From VRUE01 sp963824705 (GTDB taxonomy: Bacteria; Actinomycetota; Thermoleophilia; Solirubrobacterales; 70-9), in NCBI GenBank assembly GCA_963824705.1, contig CAWGQE010000003.1, forward strand, positions 372,001 through 436,000: a stretch of 64,000 nt of DNA. Reading direction: 5' to 3'. The number at the start of each line of letters is the position of its first letter. The stretch's first letter is position 1. A program made the position numbers and the translations under genes. Below the pieces are notes generated by a model. The model was not told the DNA's origin. It ran no database searches and saw nothing but the letters and a program-made list of their open reading frames with translations. Below are positions 18,739 through 28,296 of this stretch, piece after piece.

Positions 18739-19734
18739 ATGACCACTGACTTTCAGGTCCCTCGTATAACCGCAGAGAAGGCGGATGACCGCCGCGGCAC
18801 CTTCACCATCGAGCCCCTCGACAAGGGCTTCGGCTACACCTTCGGCAACGGGCTCCGTCGAGTCCTGCTCTCCTCGCTGGGCGGCGCTGCCGTCACCAGC
18901 GTTCGCATCGAGGGTGTCGCGCACGAGTTCTCCACGGTGCCGGGCGTCAAAGAGGACGTCACCGACATCATCCTCAACTTGAAGGACCTCGTCGTCCGCA
19001 TGCACACCGACGCCGACGAGGTCGAGGCCCCCCTGGTCGCCACCGGGCCCGGTGAGGTCAAGGCCAAGGACATCGACCTTCCCTCGGGGGTGGAGATCCT
19101 CAACCCCGACGCCCCGATCGCGACGCTGGAGAAGAAAACCAAGCTCGAGGTCTACCTGACGATCGGTCGCGGTCGCGGCTACTCGCCGGCTGAGGAAAAC
19201 AAGTCCGACGACCAGCCGATCGGCGTCATCCCGATCGACTCGATCTTCTCGCCGATCCGCCGCACCTCCTACTCGGTCGCAACCGCACGCGTGGGTCAGC
19301 GGACCGACTTCGACAAACTGACCCTGGACCTCGAGACCGACGGCTCGATCGAGCCGGCCGCCGCCCTGCGTGAGGCCTCAGAGATCCTGATCAAGACCCT
19401 GGCCATCTTCACCGACGCCGAGCGGGTCGAGGAACTGACTGCTCGCGAAGCGATTGCGGCTCCGCTCGCCGGCGGCGATGGACTGTCCGCGATCGGCGGC
19501 GGCGACGGAGCCGGCTCGGCGGCCAACAACGGCCTCGACGAGATCCTGATCGAGGAGCTGGAGCTGGGTGTGCGCTCCTACAACTGCCTCAAGCGGGCCG
19601 GTGTGCAGACCGTCGGCGACCTGGTTCGCAAGACCCGCTCGGAGCTGAACGCGATCCCCAACTTCGGCTCGAAGTCGATTGACGAAGTGATCGAGACCCT
19701 GCAGTCCCGCGGCCTCGATCTGCAGGCGGACTGA
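18739..19734 (+). CDS. rpoA: DNA-directed RNA polymerase subunit alpha
   Basis: The alpha subunit assembles RNA polymerase and contacts promoters and activators. The 331-residue product has the N-terminal dimerisation domain (FTIEPLDKGFGYTFGNGLRR) and the C-terminal domain with LGVRSYNCLKRAGVQTVGDL and a helix-hairpin-helix IPNFGSKSIDEV. The linker carries a Gly/Ala-rich stretch. It follows rpsD after 38 bases and precedes rplQ, the usual order. Confidence 0.98.
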   Translation: MTTDFQVPRITAEKADDRRGTFTIEPLDKGFGYTFGNGLRRVLLSSLGGAAVTSVRIEGVAHEFSTVPGVKEDVTDIILNLKDLVVRMHTDADEVEAPLVATGPGEVKAKDIDLPSGVEILNPDAPIATLEKKTKLEVYLTIGRGRGYSPAEENKSDDQPIGVIPIDSIFSPIRRTSYSVATARVGQRTDFDKLTLDLETDGSIEPAAALREASEILIKTLAIFTDAERVEELTAREAIAAPLAGGDGLSAIGGGDGAGSAANNGLDEILIEELELGVRSYNCLKRAGVQTVGDLVRKTRSELNAIPNFGSKSIDEVIETLQSRGLDLQAD

Positions 19735-19765
19735 GGAAGCGGCGAGAGCGAGCCGAGGAACCCCG

Positions 19766-20119
19766 ATGCGCCACCGTAAGAAGCGGAACAAACTGAGTCG
19801 CAATGCGGCGCACCGGGAGTCGCTCCTGTCCAACCTCTCCAAGCAGCTGATCGAGCACGAACGGATCAAGACCAGCCAGGCGAAGGCCAAGGCGGTCAAG
19901 CCCGAGGTTGAGCAGTTGATCACCCTGGCCAAGCGTGGCGACCTGCACGCCCGCCGTCAGGCGCTGGCGACGCTGCACAACGACAAGTTCATCGTGCACA
20001 AGCTGTTCGAGGAGGTCGCGCCTCGCTACGTGGAGCGCCCGGGGGGCTACACGCGGATCGTCAAGCTTGGTCCGCGTCGGTCGGACAGCACCGAGATGGT
20101 TTATCTCGAGCTCGTTTAG
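19766..20119 (+). CDS. rplQ: 50S ribosomal protein L17
   Basis: L17 lies near the tunnel exit. The 117-residue product starts MRHRKKRNKLSRNAAHRES and shows LLSNLSKQLIEHERIKTSQAKAK and the conserved GGYTRIVKLGPRRSD. It is the last gene of the superoperon; a large palindrome follows before the convergent truA. Confidence 0.97.
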   Translation: MRHRKKRNKLSRNAAHRESLLSNLSKQLIEHERIKTSQAKAKAVKPEVEQLITLAKRGDLHARRQALATLHNDKFIVHKLFEEVAPRYVERPGGYTRIVKLGPRRSDSTEMVYLELV

Positions 20120-20130
20120 CTGTTGGTTGG

Positions 20131-20251
20131 GGAGCGGGAGGGGGTGTCCCACCGCTTGCTGGGTTTTTCGCCTTGGACCCTGCTTCTCTCGCCGAGTGGT
20201 TCGTGCGAAAAACAGGACGCCGCTGCGCGGTGGGACACCCCCTCCCGCTCC
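20131..20251. repeat. Large palindromic element between rplQ and truA
   Basis: Arms at 20131-20155 and 20227-20251 are perfect 25-bp inverted complements (GGAGCGGGAGGGGG ... read outward). The 71-base interior contains a second inverted pair, GTTTTTCGC (20163-20171) with GCGAAAAAC (20205-20213). It fills the gap between two convergent genes. It may act as a bidirectional terminator, but the T/A tracts lie inside rather than outside the main stem. Its layout matches the two related elements at 36985 and 48571. Confidence 0.8.
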
Positions 20252-20277
20252 TCTCGGAAGCTCCGCCAGCTTCGCGC

Positions 20278-21009
20278 TCAATAGCTGACTGTCTCCAGAT
20301 AGAGGCCGTGTGGGGGGGCCGTGTCGCCGGCTGCGGAGCGGGGGGCAGCTGTTAGTAGCTTCGTGAAGCTTGCGGGGGAGCGGCGGCCTCCTCCTACCTC
20401 GAGCATCGTGCCGACGAGGATTCTCACCATGTTGCGCATGAAGGCGTCTGCGGTTATGCGGAAGGTGAGGATGTCTCCGTCGAGGTCCCAGGAGGCGGAG
20501 TGGATGTCGCGGTCGAAGCGGACGTGGTCGGTTTGGGTGGGGGTGAAGGCGGTGAAGTCGTGATTGCCTTGGAGGGCCGAGGCGCACGCTTCTAGGGCCT
20601 CGAGGTCATAGCGGTGCGGCCACCAGAGGGCGCGGTTGTGCTCGAAGGGGCTTGGCGCCGAGCGGGCCAGCAGGCGGTAGCGGTAGCTGCGCGACTTGGC
20701 GCTGTGCCGTGCATCGAAATCGTCCTCGACCTCTGTGGCCGCGGTAACGCCTATGTCGTCGGGACCGACCCCGTTGAGCCGCCGAGCCAGGTCCCCCTTG
20801 ATCTCGGCCGAGGTGACGAAGCTCGCAACCTGCCCAAGCGCATGCACCCCGGTATCGGTCCGGCCGGCCACCGAAAGCTGAACGGGCTCGCGCAACACAG
20901 TCGCCAAAGCAGCCTCAAGCTCCCCCTGCACGGTCCGCAACCCCGGCTGAGCCGCCCAGCCCTTGAAGCTCGATCCGTCGTACTCGATGTTCAGCCGCAC
21001 AGTGGTCAC
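20278..21009 (-). CDS. truA: tRNA pseudouridine(38-40) synthase
   Basis: TruA isomerises uridines 38-40 in the tRNA anticodon arm. The 243-residue product starts MTTVRLNIEYDGSSFKGWA, with the catalytic aspartate in AGRTDTGVHALGQV and the conserved NFHxF-like GNHDFTAFTP and MVRILVGTMLEVG segments. It is often linked to rplQ; here it is convergent to it, with the palindrome between. Confidence 0.96.
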   Translation of the reverse strand: MTTVRLNIEYDGSSFKGWAAQPGLRTVQGELEAALATVLREPVQLSVAGRTDTGVHALGQVASFVTSAEIKGDLARRLNGVGPDDIGVTAATEVEDDFDARHSAKSRSYRYRLLARSAPSPFEHNRALWWPHRYDLEALEACASALQGNHDFTAFTPTQTDHVRFDRDIHSASWDLDGDILTFRITADAFMRNMVRILVGTMLEVGGGRRSPASFTKLLTAAPRSAAGDTAPPHGLYLETVSY

Positions 21010-21048
21010 GCGCGCAGTATGCCCTCCCCCGTCCCTAGAATCGCCTTC

Positions 21049-21858
21049 ATGCGCGTCCTTCTGACCAACGACGATGGGATCTCAGCCCCTGGGCTTCAGG
21101 CCGCCCGTCGTGCCCTGCGCGCGCTCGAGGACGTCGACGTCGACGTGATCGCCCCGGACTCGAACCGCAGCGCCACCGCGCGCAGCATCACCACCCGCTC
21201 GCCGCTGACGGTCGAGGAGGTCGAGTTCGGCGATGGTGACCGGGGTTTCGCCACCGACGGCACCCCGGTCGATTGCGTCCGCTTCGCCGAGCTGGGTCTG
21301 GTCGGGCACCGGCCCGACCTGATCGTCTCCGGGATCAACCACGGCGCCAATCTGGGCGACGACATCACCTACTCCGGCACCGTCGCCGCAGCCTTCGAGG
21401 GGATCGTGCTCGGTATCCCCGCTGTGGCGATCTCCCAACAGTCCTCCGGGGGCGGCATGGGCTACGTCAGCGGTCGCTTCGACTTCGCGGTCGCGGCAGC
21501 GTTCGTCGCCCAGCTCGTCGGGGCGCTGGCAGACGAGCCGATGCCGCCGAAGACGCTGATCAACGTCAACTGCCCGGCCGGCGAGCCGACCGGGATCGAG
21601 GTGACCAAGCTCGGCAAACGCGTCTACAACGACGAGCTGAAGCTCGTCTCCGAGGACGACGACGGCCGGCGCCGCTACGAGATCTACGGCTGGCAGCCCG
21701 GCTTCGAGGAGCTCGAGGGTTCCGACCTGATGGCGATCTCGCAAGGGCGGATCGCGGTCACGCCGATCCACTTCGACCTCACCGACCATGGCGAGCTCGA
21801 CCGGCTGCGCGGATGGCGGCTCGAGGAGATGCTGGCCGCCTGCGCCCCGGCGGCGTGA
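21049..21858 (+). CDS. surE: 5'-nucleotidase SurE
   Basis: SurE dephosphorylates nucleoside monophosphates and is linked to stress survival. The start is ATG 21049 (MRVLLTNDDGISAPGL), where the DD metal ligands are residues 8-9; the frame is open far upstream but only as antisense to truA. SGINHGANLGDDITYSGTVAAA is the other signature. The 269-residue length is normal. The gene is divergent from truA with 39 bases between starts, and its TGA overlaps the ligA GTG. Confidence 0.95.
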   Translation: MRVLLTNDDGISAPGLQAARRALRALEDVDVDVIAPDSNRSATARSITTRSPLTVEEVEFGDGDRGFATDGTPVDCVRFAELGLVGHRPDLIVSGINHGANLGDDITYSGTVAAAFEGIVLGIPAVAISQQSSGGGMGYVSGRFDFAVAAAFVAQLVGALADEPMPPKTLINVNCPAGEPTGIEVTKLGKRVYNDELKLVSEDDDGRRRYEIYGWQPGFEELEGSDLMAISQGRIAVTPIHFDLTDHGELDRLRGWRLEEMLAACAPAA

Positions 21859-23870
21859 GCGAGGGCGACGCACAGCGCGCCGCGGAGCTGCGGCAGGAGC
21901 TGGAGCGCCACAACCGGCTCTATTACGTCCTCGACGAACCCGAGGTCGGCGATGACACCTACGACGCGCTGCTCGACGAGCTGCGGGCGATCGAGGCAGA
22001 CAACCCCGGGCTGCGCACGGCGGACTCGCCGACGCAGCGGGTCGGGGCGCCCCCACTCGACCGTTTCGAGCAGGTCGAGCACGTCGAGCAGATGCTCTCG
22101 CTCGGCAACGCGCGAAACGAGGAAGAGCTGCGCGCCTGGGAGAACCGACTCGCCAACCATCTCAAACGACTCGACATCGCCGCTTCGGAGTTCAGCTACA
22201 CGACCGAGCCGAAGATCGACGGCCTGGCGATCTCGCTGACCTACGAGGACGGGGTACTTGTGCGCGGCGCCACCCGCGGCGACGGCCGGATCGGCGAGGA
22301 CGTGACCCAGAACCTGCGCACGATCGGCTCGGTGCCGCTGCGAATCTCCGACGCGCCCGAGCTGATCGAAGTCCGCGGTGAGGTCTACCTGCCGATCGCC
22401 GCCTTCAAAGCCCTCAACGAGCGCCGCGCCGAAGCCGAGGAACCGACCTTCGCCAACCCGCGCAACTCGGCCGCGGGCTCGATCCGCCAGCTCGACCCGG
22501 CGCTGGCAGCCGAACGACCCCTCTCGACCTGGTGTTACGGGATCGGCGCGGTCCGCGGGCTCGACCTCGCCACCCACATGGACGAGGTCGAGTGGTTGGA
22601 CGAACGTGGCTTCAAGGTCAACCCCGACACCGCCCATCACCGCGGGGTGGAGAGCGTGGTCAAGCGCTGCCACTGGTGGGAGGAACGGCGCGAGATGCTC
22701 GACTACGAGATCGACGGCGTCGTCGTCAAGGTCGACGAGCGGGCGCTGTGGCGCGAGCTGGGCGTGGTCGGGCGCGAGCCGCGCTGGGCAATCGCCTGGA
22801 AGTTCCCCCCGACGACGGCGATGACGAGGATGAACAGCGTCGTCTGGAACGTCGGCCGCACCGGCCACCTGGTGCCCTTTGCGATGCTCGAGCCGGTCCA
22901 CGTCGGCGGCGTCACCGTCAGCACGGCGACCCTGCACAACGAGGAGGACCTGGAACGCAAGGACGTGCGGGTGGGCGACGAGGTGGTGGTGATGCGCGCC
23001 GGCGACGTGATCCCCCAAGTCGTCTCGCCGAAACTGCCCCGCAAGAACAAGCGCGCTCCCAAGCCGAAGCCACCGAAACGGTGTCCCGCCTGCGACACGG
23101 AGACCGTCAAGCCCGAGGGCGCGGTGTTCACGATCTGCCCCAACCGCACCGGCTGTCCCGGCCAGTCCTTCCAGCACGTCAAGCACTTTGTCAGCAAGGG
23201 GGCGATGGACATTGACGGCTTCGGCGAGAAGCAGGCGATGCGCTTCCTCGAGGAAGGCCTGATCGCCGACGTCGCCGACATCTATGACCTGACCGAGGAG
23301 CAGCTCGTGGGCATGGACCGCTTCGCCGAGGTCTCCGCCCGCAACCTGCTGGCGGCGATCGACGCCTCGCGCTCGCGTCCTTTCAAGCGCGTCCTCTACG
23401 CCCTCGGGCTGCCGGGAGTGGGCTACGTGACGGCAGAGGCGCTCGCCGACCACCTCGGCTCGATCGATGCGCTGCACGAGGCAGACCCAGAGGCGATCGA
23501 GGAGGTAGAGGGCGTCGGGCCGATCATGGCGGTGCAGATTGCCGAGTCGCTCGCCGACGAGCCGACCTGGAAGTTGGTCGAGAAGCTGCGCGAGAAGGGC
23601 CTGCGCCTCGAGCAGGACGCCTCGGAACGGCGCCTCGAAGGCGGGCCGCTGGAGGGGAGGACGCTGGTGCTGACCGGCACCCTGCCCGAGCTGACCCGTG
23701 AGGAGGCCGCGGCACTGGTCAAGGCCGCCGGCGGCAAGGTGGTCAACTCGGTCTCGAAGAAAACCGACTACGTCGTCGCCGGCGAGAACCCAGGTTCCAA
23801 GCTGGCCAAGGCAGAGAAGCTAGAGGTCGAAGTTCTCAACGAAGCTGGTCTGCGAACGTTGCTCGAATAG
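21855..23870 (+). CDS. ligA: NAD-dependent DNA ligase LigA
   Basis: LigA seals nicks using NAD+. The GTG start at 21855 overlaps the surE stop (GTGA). The 671-residue product has the adenylation-domain nucleophile Lys120 in EPKIDGLA, an OB fold, a four-cysteine zinc finger (CPAC ... CPNRTGC), helix-hairpin-helix repeats around GVGYVTAEAL and VEGVGPIMA, and a C-terminal BRCT domain (GRTLVLTGTLPELTREEA). All domains are in the usual order and complete. Confidence 0.97.
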   Translation: MSEGDAQRAAELRQELERHNRLYYVLDEPEVGDDTYDALLDELRAIEADNPGLRTADSPTQRVGAPPLDRFEQVEHVEQMLSLGNARNEEELRAWENRLANHLKRLDIAASEFSYTTEPKIDGLAISLTYEDGVLVRGATRGDGRIGEDVTQNLRTIGSVPLRISDAPELIEVRGEVYLPIAAFKALNERRAEAEEPTFANPRNSAAGSIRQLDPALAAERPLSTWCYGIGAVRGLDLATHMDEVEWLDERGFKVNPDTAHHRGVESVVKRCHWWEERREMLDYEIDGVVVKVDERALWRELGVVGREPRWAIAWKFPPTTAMTRMNSVVWNVGRTGHLVPFAMLEPVHVGGVTVSTATLHNEEDLERKDVRVGDEVVVMRAGDVIPQVVSPKLPRKNKRAPKPKPPKRCPACDTETVKPEGAVFTICPNRTGCPGQSFQHVKHFVSKGAMDIDGFGEKQAMRFLEEGLIADVADIYDLTEEQLVGMDRFAEVSARNLLAAIDASRSRPFKRVLYALGLPGVGYVTAEALADHLGSIDALHEADPEAIEEVEGVGPIMAVQIAESLADEPTWKLVEKLREKGLRLEQDASERRLEGGPLEGRTLVLTGTLPELTREEAAALVKAAGGKVVNSVSKKTDYVVAGENPGSKLAKAEKLEVEVLNEAGLRTLLE

Positions 23871-23894
23871 GCCGGGTACCCCCTCCTCCGGCCC
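23871..23894. terminator. Short hairpin between ligA and the carboxypeptidase gene
   Basis: The 24-base gap between convergent genes contains GGCCGG and CCGGCC separated by 12 bases. It could be a compact bidirectional terminator; no T tract follows. Confidence 0.35.
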
Positions 23895-25133
23895 TCAGTA
23901 GGAAGCGACGAGAGCTGCGATCTTGTCCTGCTCATAGTGAGCCAAGCTGAGGTCGCTGACGCTGTTCATCAGGATCGAGAAGATCATCGTCTTGCCGTCG
24001 CGGTTGAAGCAGTAGCCGGAGAGTGCGCTGACGCCGGTAAGCGTGCCGGTCTTGGTGCGGCAGCGACCGTAGGCGGCGGTTCCGTGCATGCGATCGGCAA
24101 CCGTCCCTTCGTGGCCGGCAAGCGCCAGGTCCTGGATGAATTCGTCGCCTATCGCTGCCCCGCGAATTGCCTGCAGGAGGCCCACGACCTGGGCCGGGGA
24201 GGCGCGGTTGCCACGGGTCAGGCCGGAGCCGTCGATTGCCTGGATCCCCGAGCCCTGGCTGTGAGCGAAGCGCTCGACCACGTCCGTTCCGGCCTGGGTG
24301 GTTCCGGCGCCGTCGAAGTGGGCGCCGAGCAGCTTCGCCAGCATCTCGGCGAAGAAGTTGTTCGAGTAGACGTCGGTCGCCTCGACCAGCTGCGACATCG
24401 TCGGCGAGCGCACGCTGGCGAGCGCTTCGGCCCCGGTCGGCGTAGTGCCTTGAGCGACCCCGGCGCGGATCTTGATCCCGCCAGAGCGCAGCGCTCCGTC
24501 CAGCTTTGCGGCCGCAAGGATCGCGGGATCGGGAGCGAAGCCTTCGGAGATCGAGCCGCGGTAGCCGGAGTCGAACGAAAGTCCCGAGAGCGGCCCGATG
24601 TAGGGGCTGGTCGCGTAGCCCGAATCGGCGACGCCGCGCAGCCGATCGAAGATGCTGTCATCGGCGTAGAGCCGCCCGGTCACGGCGCGCACGCCGGCGA
24701 CGCGGAGCTGCGAGCCGAGCAAGAGCAGATTGGTGCCAAGGCCGCCGCCATAGCGGTCGTAGAACGAGGGCACGCCAAGCGCCGGATCGCCGCCTCCCTG
24801 CAGGTAGAGGCTGCCGTGGAGGACGCCAGCGGCGTCGATCTTGCCGTCGGTGAGCAGCTTGGTGACAATGCGGTATTCGGGCCCGAAACGGGAGAGGGCG
24901 GTCGAGGTCGTGAACAGCTTCGTATTAGAGGCCAGGATCCGCGGCGTCTTTGCCGCCCGCGCGCAGACGGGCTTGCCGCTTTCCGCGTCGATCACGAACA
25001 GCCCACTCGCCGATCCGCCGCCATAGACCAGCCGTTCCCGCATCTGCTGGCAGAAATTGCCAGCCCCGCTCGCTCCCGCTGGCAGGAGAAGCAGAACAGC
25101 TATCAGGCTGCAGAGGATCCAAGACCGTCTCAT
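23895..25133 (-). CDS. dacB: D-alanyl-D-alanine carboxypeptidase/endopeptidase, PBP4 type
   Basis: This periplasmic penicillin-binding protein of the S13 family trims peptidoglycan crosslinks. With ATG at 25133 it has 412 residues: an N-terminal signal peptide (LCSLIAVLLLLPAGASG), then Ser69-x-x-Lys72 (SNTK), SNN at 257-259 and KTG at 361-363, the three active-site motifs. The long insertion after SxxK typical of DacB is present but shortish. Frames upstream of 25133 lack a signal peptide and were not used. It is divergent from the patatin gene. Confidence 0.9.
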   Translation of the reverse strand: MRRSWILCSLIAVLLLLPAGASGAGNFCQQMRERLVYGGGSASGLFVIDAESGKPVCARAAKTPRILASNTKLFTTSTALSRFGPEYRIVTKLLTDGKIDAAGVLHGSLYLQGGGDPALGVPSFYDRYGGGLGTNLLLLGSQLRVAGVRAVTGRLYADDSIFDRLRGVADSGYATSPYIGPLSGLSFDSGYRGSISEGFAPDPAILAAAKLDGALRSGGIKIRAGVAQGTTPTGAEALASVRSPTMSQLVEATDVYSNNFFAEMLAKLLGAHFDGAGTTQAGTDVVERFAHSQGSGIQAIDGSGLTRGNRASPAQVVGLLQAIRGAAIGDEFIQDLALAGHEGTVADRMHGTAAYGRCRTKTGTLTGVSALSGYCFNRDGKTMIFSILMNSVSDLSLAHYEQDKIAALVASY

Positions 25134-25215
25134 GGCTAGTTCCAACACAAGCGGGACGCAAGGTAGCGCCCTGGACGGCCGGGACGGGGACTGCCCGCCC
25201 CGTCTGGGATAATCC

Positions 25216-26469
25216 ATGTTTATGGGCAAGGTCGTCGATATCGAGACCCCCACCCGGCGTAAACGGGTCAAGGGTCGAAAGCGGCCTTCGAAGACCGCCC
25301 TGGTCCTCGGCGGCGGTGGCTTCACCGGTGGCGTCTATGAGATCGGTGCCCTGCGCGCACTCGACCTGCTCGCCGTCAACAGCACCGTCAACAGCTTCGA
25401 CGTCTACGTCGGCACCAGTGCCGGCTCCTTCGTCGCCACGATGCTCGCCAACGGCATCACTCCAGACGAAATGATGCAGGTGATCAACAAGCGGGTGGCA
25501 TCGGAGCTCGACGATCTCGACCTCGACAAGGTGCTGAAGTTCAACTACCTCGGTTTCATGCAGAAGGCCGCGATGCTGCCGCTGCGCTCGCTGGAGCTGA
25601 TGCGCAGGCTGGTGCAGATGGGGGATTTTTCGGCGATCGACATCGGCGTCGGCCTCGCCGAGGCGCTGCCGACCGGTCTCTACTCGGGCGGCGGGATCGC
25701 CGACTACGTCGAGCAGGCGCTCGCCGACTCCGGCGGCATCAACGACTTCCGTCAGCTCGACAAAGAGCTCTACCTCACCGCGACCGACCTCGATACCTGC
25801 GAGCGCCTCGTCTTCGGCGAGGAGGGTTGGGACGACGTGCCGATATCGAAGGCGATCGAGTGCTCGACCGCGCTGCCGATCGTCTATAAGCCGGTCGACC
25901 TGAAGGGCCGGCAGCTGGTCGACGGCGGCATCCGTTCGACCACCAACGTCGACATCGCGGTCGAGAAGGGCGCCAAGTTCATCATCGTGGTGAACCCGCT
26001 CGTGCCCTATGTCAACGATTTCGAGCAGACGATCCCGACGGTGTTCGGGACGCGCGTGCGCCGGGTCTCCGACATGGGGCTGCCGGCGATCGCCAATCAG
26101 ACCTTCCGCTTGATCGCCCACGCCCGTCTGCACGAGGCCGTCGCCCGCTGGCAGGAGAAATACCCGGGGGTCGACATCATCCTGGTCGAGCCCGAGCCCA
26201 ACGACGAGTTGATGTTCGGCACGCCGATCATGGACTACTCGCGACGGCTGAAGATCGCCCGCCACGGCTTCGAGTCGGTCACCGCCACCCTCGCCCAAGA
26301 CTACGATCGCTACAAGGAGATCGCCGAGCGCCATGGGCTCGAGATCTCCGAGCGACGGGTGCGTCGTGCGGTCGAGCGCGCCTCCGAAGAGGAGCCGGAG
26401 CAGGCCTCGGCCTGGCGCCGCGTGTTGGAGCAGACCACCTCGGCGCTGCTTCGCGGCGAGGCCTCCTGA
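25216..26469 (+). CDS. Patatin-like phospholipase
   Basis: Patatin-family proteins are serine lipases with a Ser-Asp dyad. The 417-residue product has the oxyanion loop GGGGFTGGVYEIGALRAL, nucleophile elbow GTSAG, and the DGG motif (VDGGI) supplying the aspartate. The N-terminal 25 residues are basic. ATG at 25216 or 25222 could start translation. No signal peptide or membrane segment is apparent, so a cytoplasmic or membrane-associated lipid hydrolase is likely; it neighbours an acyl-CoA synthetase. Confidence 0.88.
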   Translation: MFMGKVVDIETPTRRKRVKGRKRPSKTALVLGGGGFTGGVYEIGALRALDLLAVNSTVNSFDVYVGTSAGSFVATMLANGITPDEMMQVINKRVASELDDLDLDKVLKFNYLGFMQKAAMLPLRSLELMRRLVQMGDFSAIDIGVGLAEALPTGLYSGGGIADYVEQALADSGGINDFRQLDKELYLTATDLDTCERLVFGEEGWDDVPISKAIECSTALPIVYKPVDLKGRQLVDGGIRSTTNVDIAVEKGAKFIIVVNPLVPYVNDFEQTIPTVFGTRVRRVSDMGLPAIANQTFRLIAHARLHEAVARWQEKYPGVDIILVEPEPNDELMFGTPIMDYSRRLKIARHGFESVTATLAQDYDRYKEIAERHGLEISERRVRRAVERASEEEPEQASAWRRVLEQTTSALLRGEAS

Positions 26470-26479
26470 AGCCCGGACC

Positions 26480-28264
26480 TCAGCCCGCGTAGAGCTGCTC
26501 GATCTCGTCCTGGTGCTTGTCGGCGACGACGGCGCGCTTGACCTTCAGGGTCGGAGTCAGCTCGCCGCTTTCCTGTGAGAGGTCCTCGGGGAGGATCGCG
26601 ATCTTCTTGACCTGCTCGACCCTGGCGAATTTCTCGTTGACCTTGGCCAGGTGTGCCTCGATGGCCTCACGCACGTCGCCGTTGGCTGCGAGCTGCGCGG
26701 GATCTTCGGGCAGGGCGTGCTCCTTTGCGTAGGCGGTTGCTTCTTCGGGGTCGAGCGTGACCAAAGCCACCAGATAGGGCCGCCGGTCCCCGACGACCAC
26801 GCACTGGGAGACCAGCGGGTGCTGCTTGATCTCGCCCTCGAGGTTGGCCGGCGTGATGTTCTTGCCCCCGGCGGTGATGATGATGTCCTTTTTGCGCCCG
26901 GTGATCGTGATGAAGCCGTCGGCGTCGATCGAGCCGAGGTCGCCGGTGTGAAGCCAGCCGTTGACGATCGTCTCTTGGGTTGCCTCGTCGTTCTTGTAAT
27001 AACCCTGGAAGACGTTGGGGCCCTTGACCAGGATCTCGCCGTCCTCGGCGATCTTGATCTCGCAACCCGGGAAGGGTTTGCCGATCGTGCCGATCTTGAA
27101 ATCTTCCGGCGAGGAGATCGTCGCCGCGGTTGACGTCTCGGTCATCCCCCAGCCCTCGAGCACGAGCACCCCGGCGGCGTCGAAGAAGCGCAGGATGTCG
27201 GGGCTGATCGGGGCGGCGCCGGAAACCGCGAGGCGCAGCTTGCCGCCGAAGAGGCCGCGGATTTTCGAGAGGACTTTCTTGTCGGCGAATTCGTACTGCT
27301 TGCGCAGCAGGAAACCGGGTTGACGTCCGGAGCGCTCCAACTCGCGCACCTTGCCGCCGACCCGGATCGACCAGTCGAAGACGGCCTTTTTGAGGCCGCC
27401 CTCTTTTTCCATGCTGCTGGTCGCGAGGGTGTAGATCTTCTCGAAGATCCGCGGCACCGAGGGGAAGTAGGTCGGTTTCAGTTCGGCCAGGTTGGGCATG
27501 ATCTTCAGCGGGTCCCGCTCCCAGTAGGCGATCGTCGCGCCGAGGTCGAAGCTGCCCAGCTGGATCAGCAGGGCGAAGGAGTGGGCGAGGGGGAGGTAGA
27601 GGTAGGTGACGTCTTCGCCTTCGATCACGCTGGTGTCGTTGACCATGTCGAGCATCGCCCGGTAGTTGCCGTGGCTGATCACACAGCCCTTCGGCGGCCC
27701 GGTCGTCCCCGACGTGTAGATAAACGTGCAGATGTCCTGTGGGGTAACTGCCTGCCAGAGTCGCTCCCACTCGCCGGCGTCCCGGGTTTCGCCGCGCGCG
27801 GACAGATCCTCGAGGGAGATCGCGTCGTCGCTGGCACCGGTCATCCGCACCACCTGCTCCAGCAGCGGCAACTGGTCGCGGACGGCGCGGATCTTCTCCA
27901 GCTGTTCGTCGTCCTCGACCACGACGACCTTGGCGTCGGAGTTCTCCAGCACGTACTGGCACTCCTCGGGCGAGTTGGTCTGGTAGATCGGCACGACGGT
28001 GGCGCCGATCGAGAGCGCGGCGAAATCGAAGTAGGTCCACTCGGGGCGGGTGTTGGCGAGGATCGAGACCTTGTCGCCCTTGGCGACGCCGAGGTCGACC
28101 AGGCCGAGGGCGAGCTTGCGTACTGTCTCCTCGACCTCGACGAAGCTGCGCTTCACCCACTGCTCGCCGTCTTTGAACTGAATCGCCGGAGCGCTGCCGT
28201 AAAGCTTCGCGGCTCGCGGAAGCAGGTCCGCGAGCGTGGTCGATTTGGTTCCCCGCTCCTCCAC
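26480..28264 (-). CDS. Long-chain fatty acid-CoA ligase (AMP-dependent synthetase)
   Basis: This 594-residue adenylate-forming enzyme activates fatty acids to acyl-CoA. Visible motifs are YTSGTTGPPKGCVISHGN (phosphate loop), GWGMTETS, and GWLHTGDLGSIDADGF with TGRKKDII. The N-terminus lacks a signal. It resembles the FadD15 group of actinobacteria and plant-type long-chain synthetases. It ends 11 bases from the convergent patatin and follows a small gene (28297-28482) with which it may be co-transcribed. Confidence 0.93.
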   Translation of the reverse strand: MEERGTKSTTLADLLPRAAKLYGSAPAIQFKDGEQWVKRSFVEVEETVRKLALGLVDLGVAKGDKVSILANTRPEWTYFDFAALSIGATVVPIYQTNSPEECQYVLENSDAKVVVVEDDEQLEKIRAVRDQLPLLEQVVRMTGASDDAISLEDLSARGETRDAGEWERLWQAVTPQDICTFIYTSGTTGPPKGCVISHGNYRAMLDMVNDTSVIEGEDVTYLYLPLAHSFALLIQLGSFDLGATIAYWERDPLKIMPNLAELKPTYFPSVPRIFEKIYTLATSSMEKEGGLKKAVFDWSIRVGGKVRELERSGRQPGFLLRKQYEFADKKVLSKIRGLFGGKLRLAVSGAAPISPDILRFFDAAGVLVLEGWGMTETSTAATISSPEDFKIGTIGKPFPGCEIKIAEDGEILVKGPNVFQGYYKNDEATQETIVNGWLHTGDLGSIDADGFITITGRKKDIIITAGGKNITPANLEGEIKQHPLVSQCVVVGDRRPYLVALVTLDPEEATAYAKEHALPEDPAQLAANGDVREAIEAHLAKVNEKFARVEQVKKIAILPEDLSQESGELTPTLKVKRAVVADKHQDEIEQLYAG

Positions 28265-28296
28265 GGCGGGGAGTCTAGTGGACGGTTAGCGAGGGG

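Noticed and set aside
23937..25139. 400-codon plus-strand frame opposite the carboxypeptidase gene
   Set aside because: The minus-strand product has a signal peptide and all three penicillin-binding motifs; the plus frame has none.
26667..28160. 497-codon minus frame overlapping the acyl-CoA synthetase gene
   Set aside because: Arg-rich shadow in another frame of the same strand; the synthetase frame has all the motifs.
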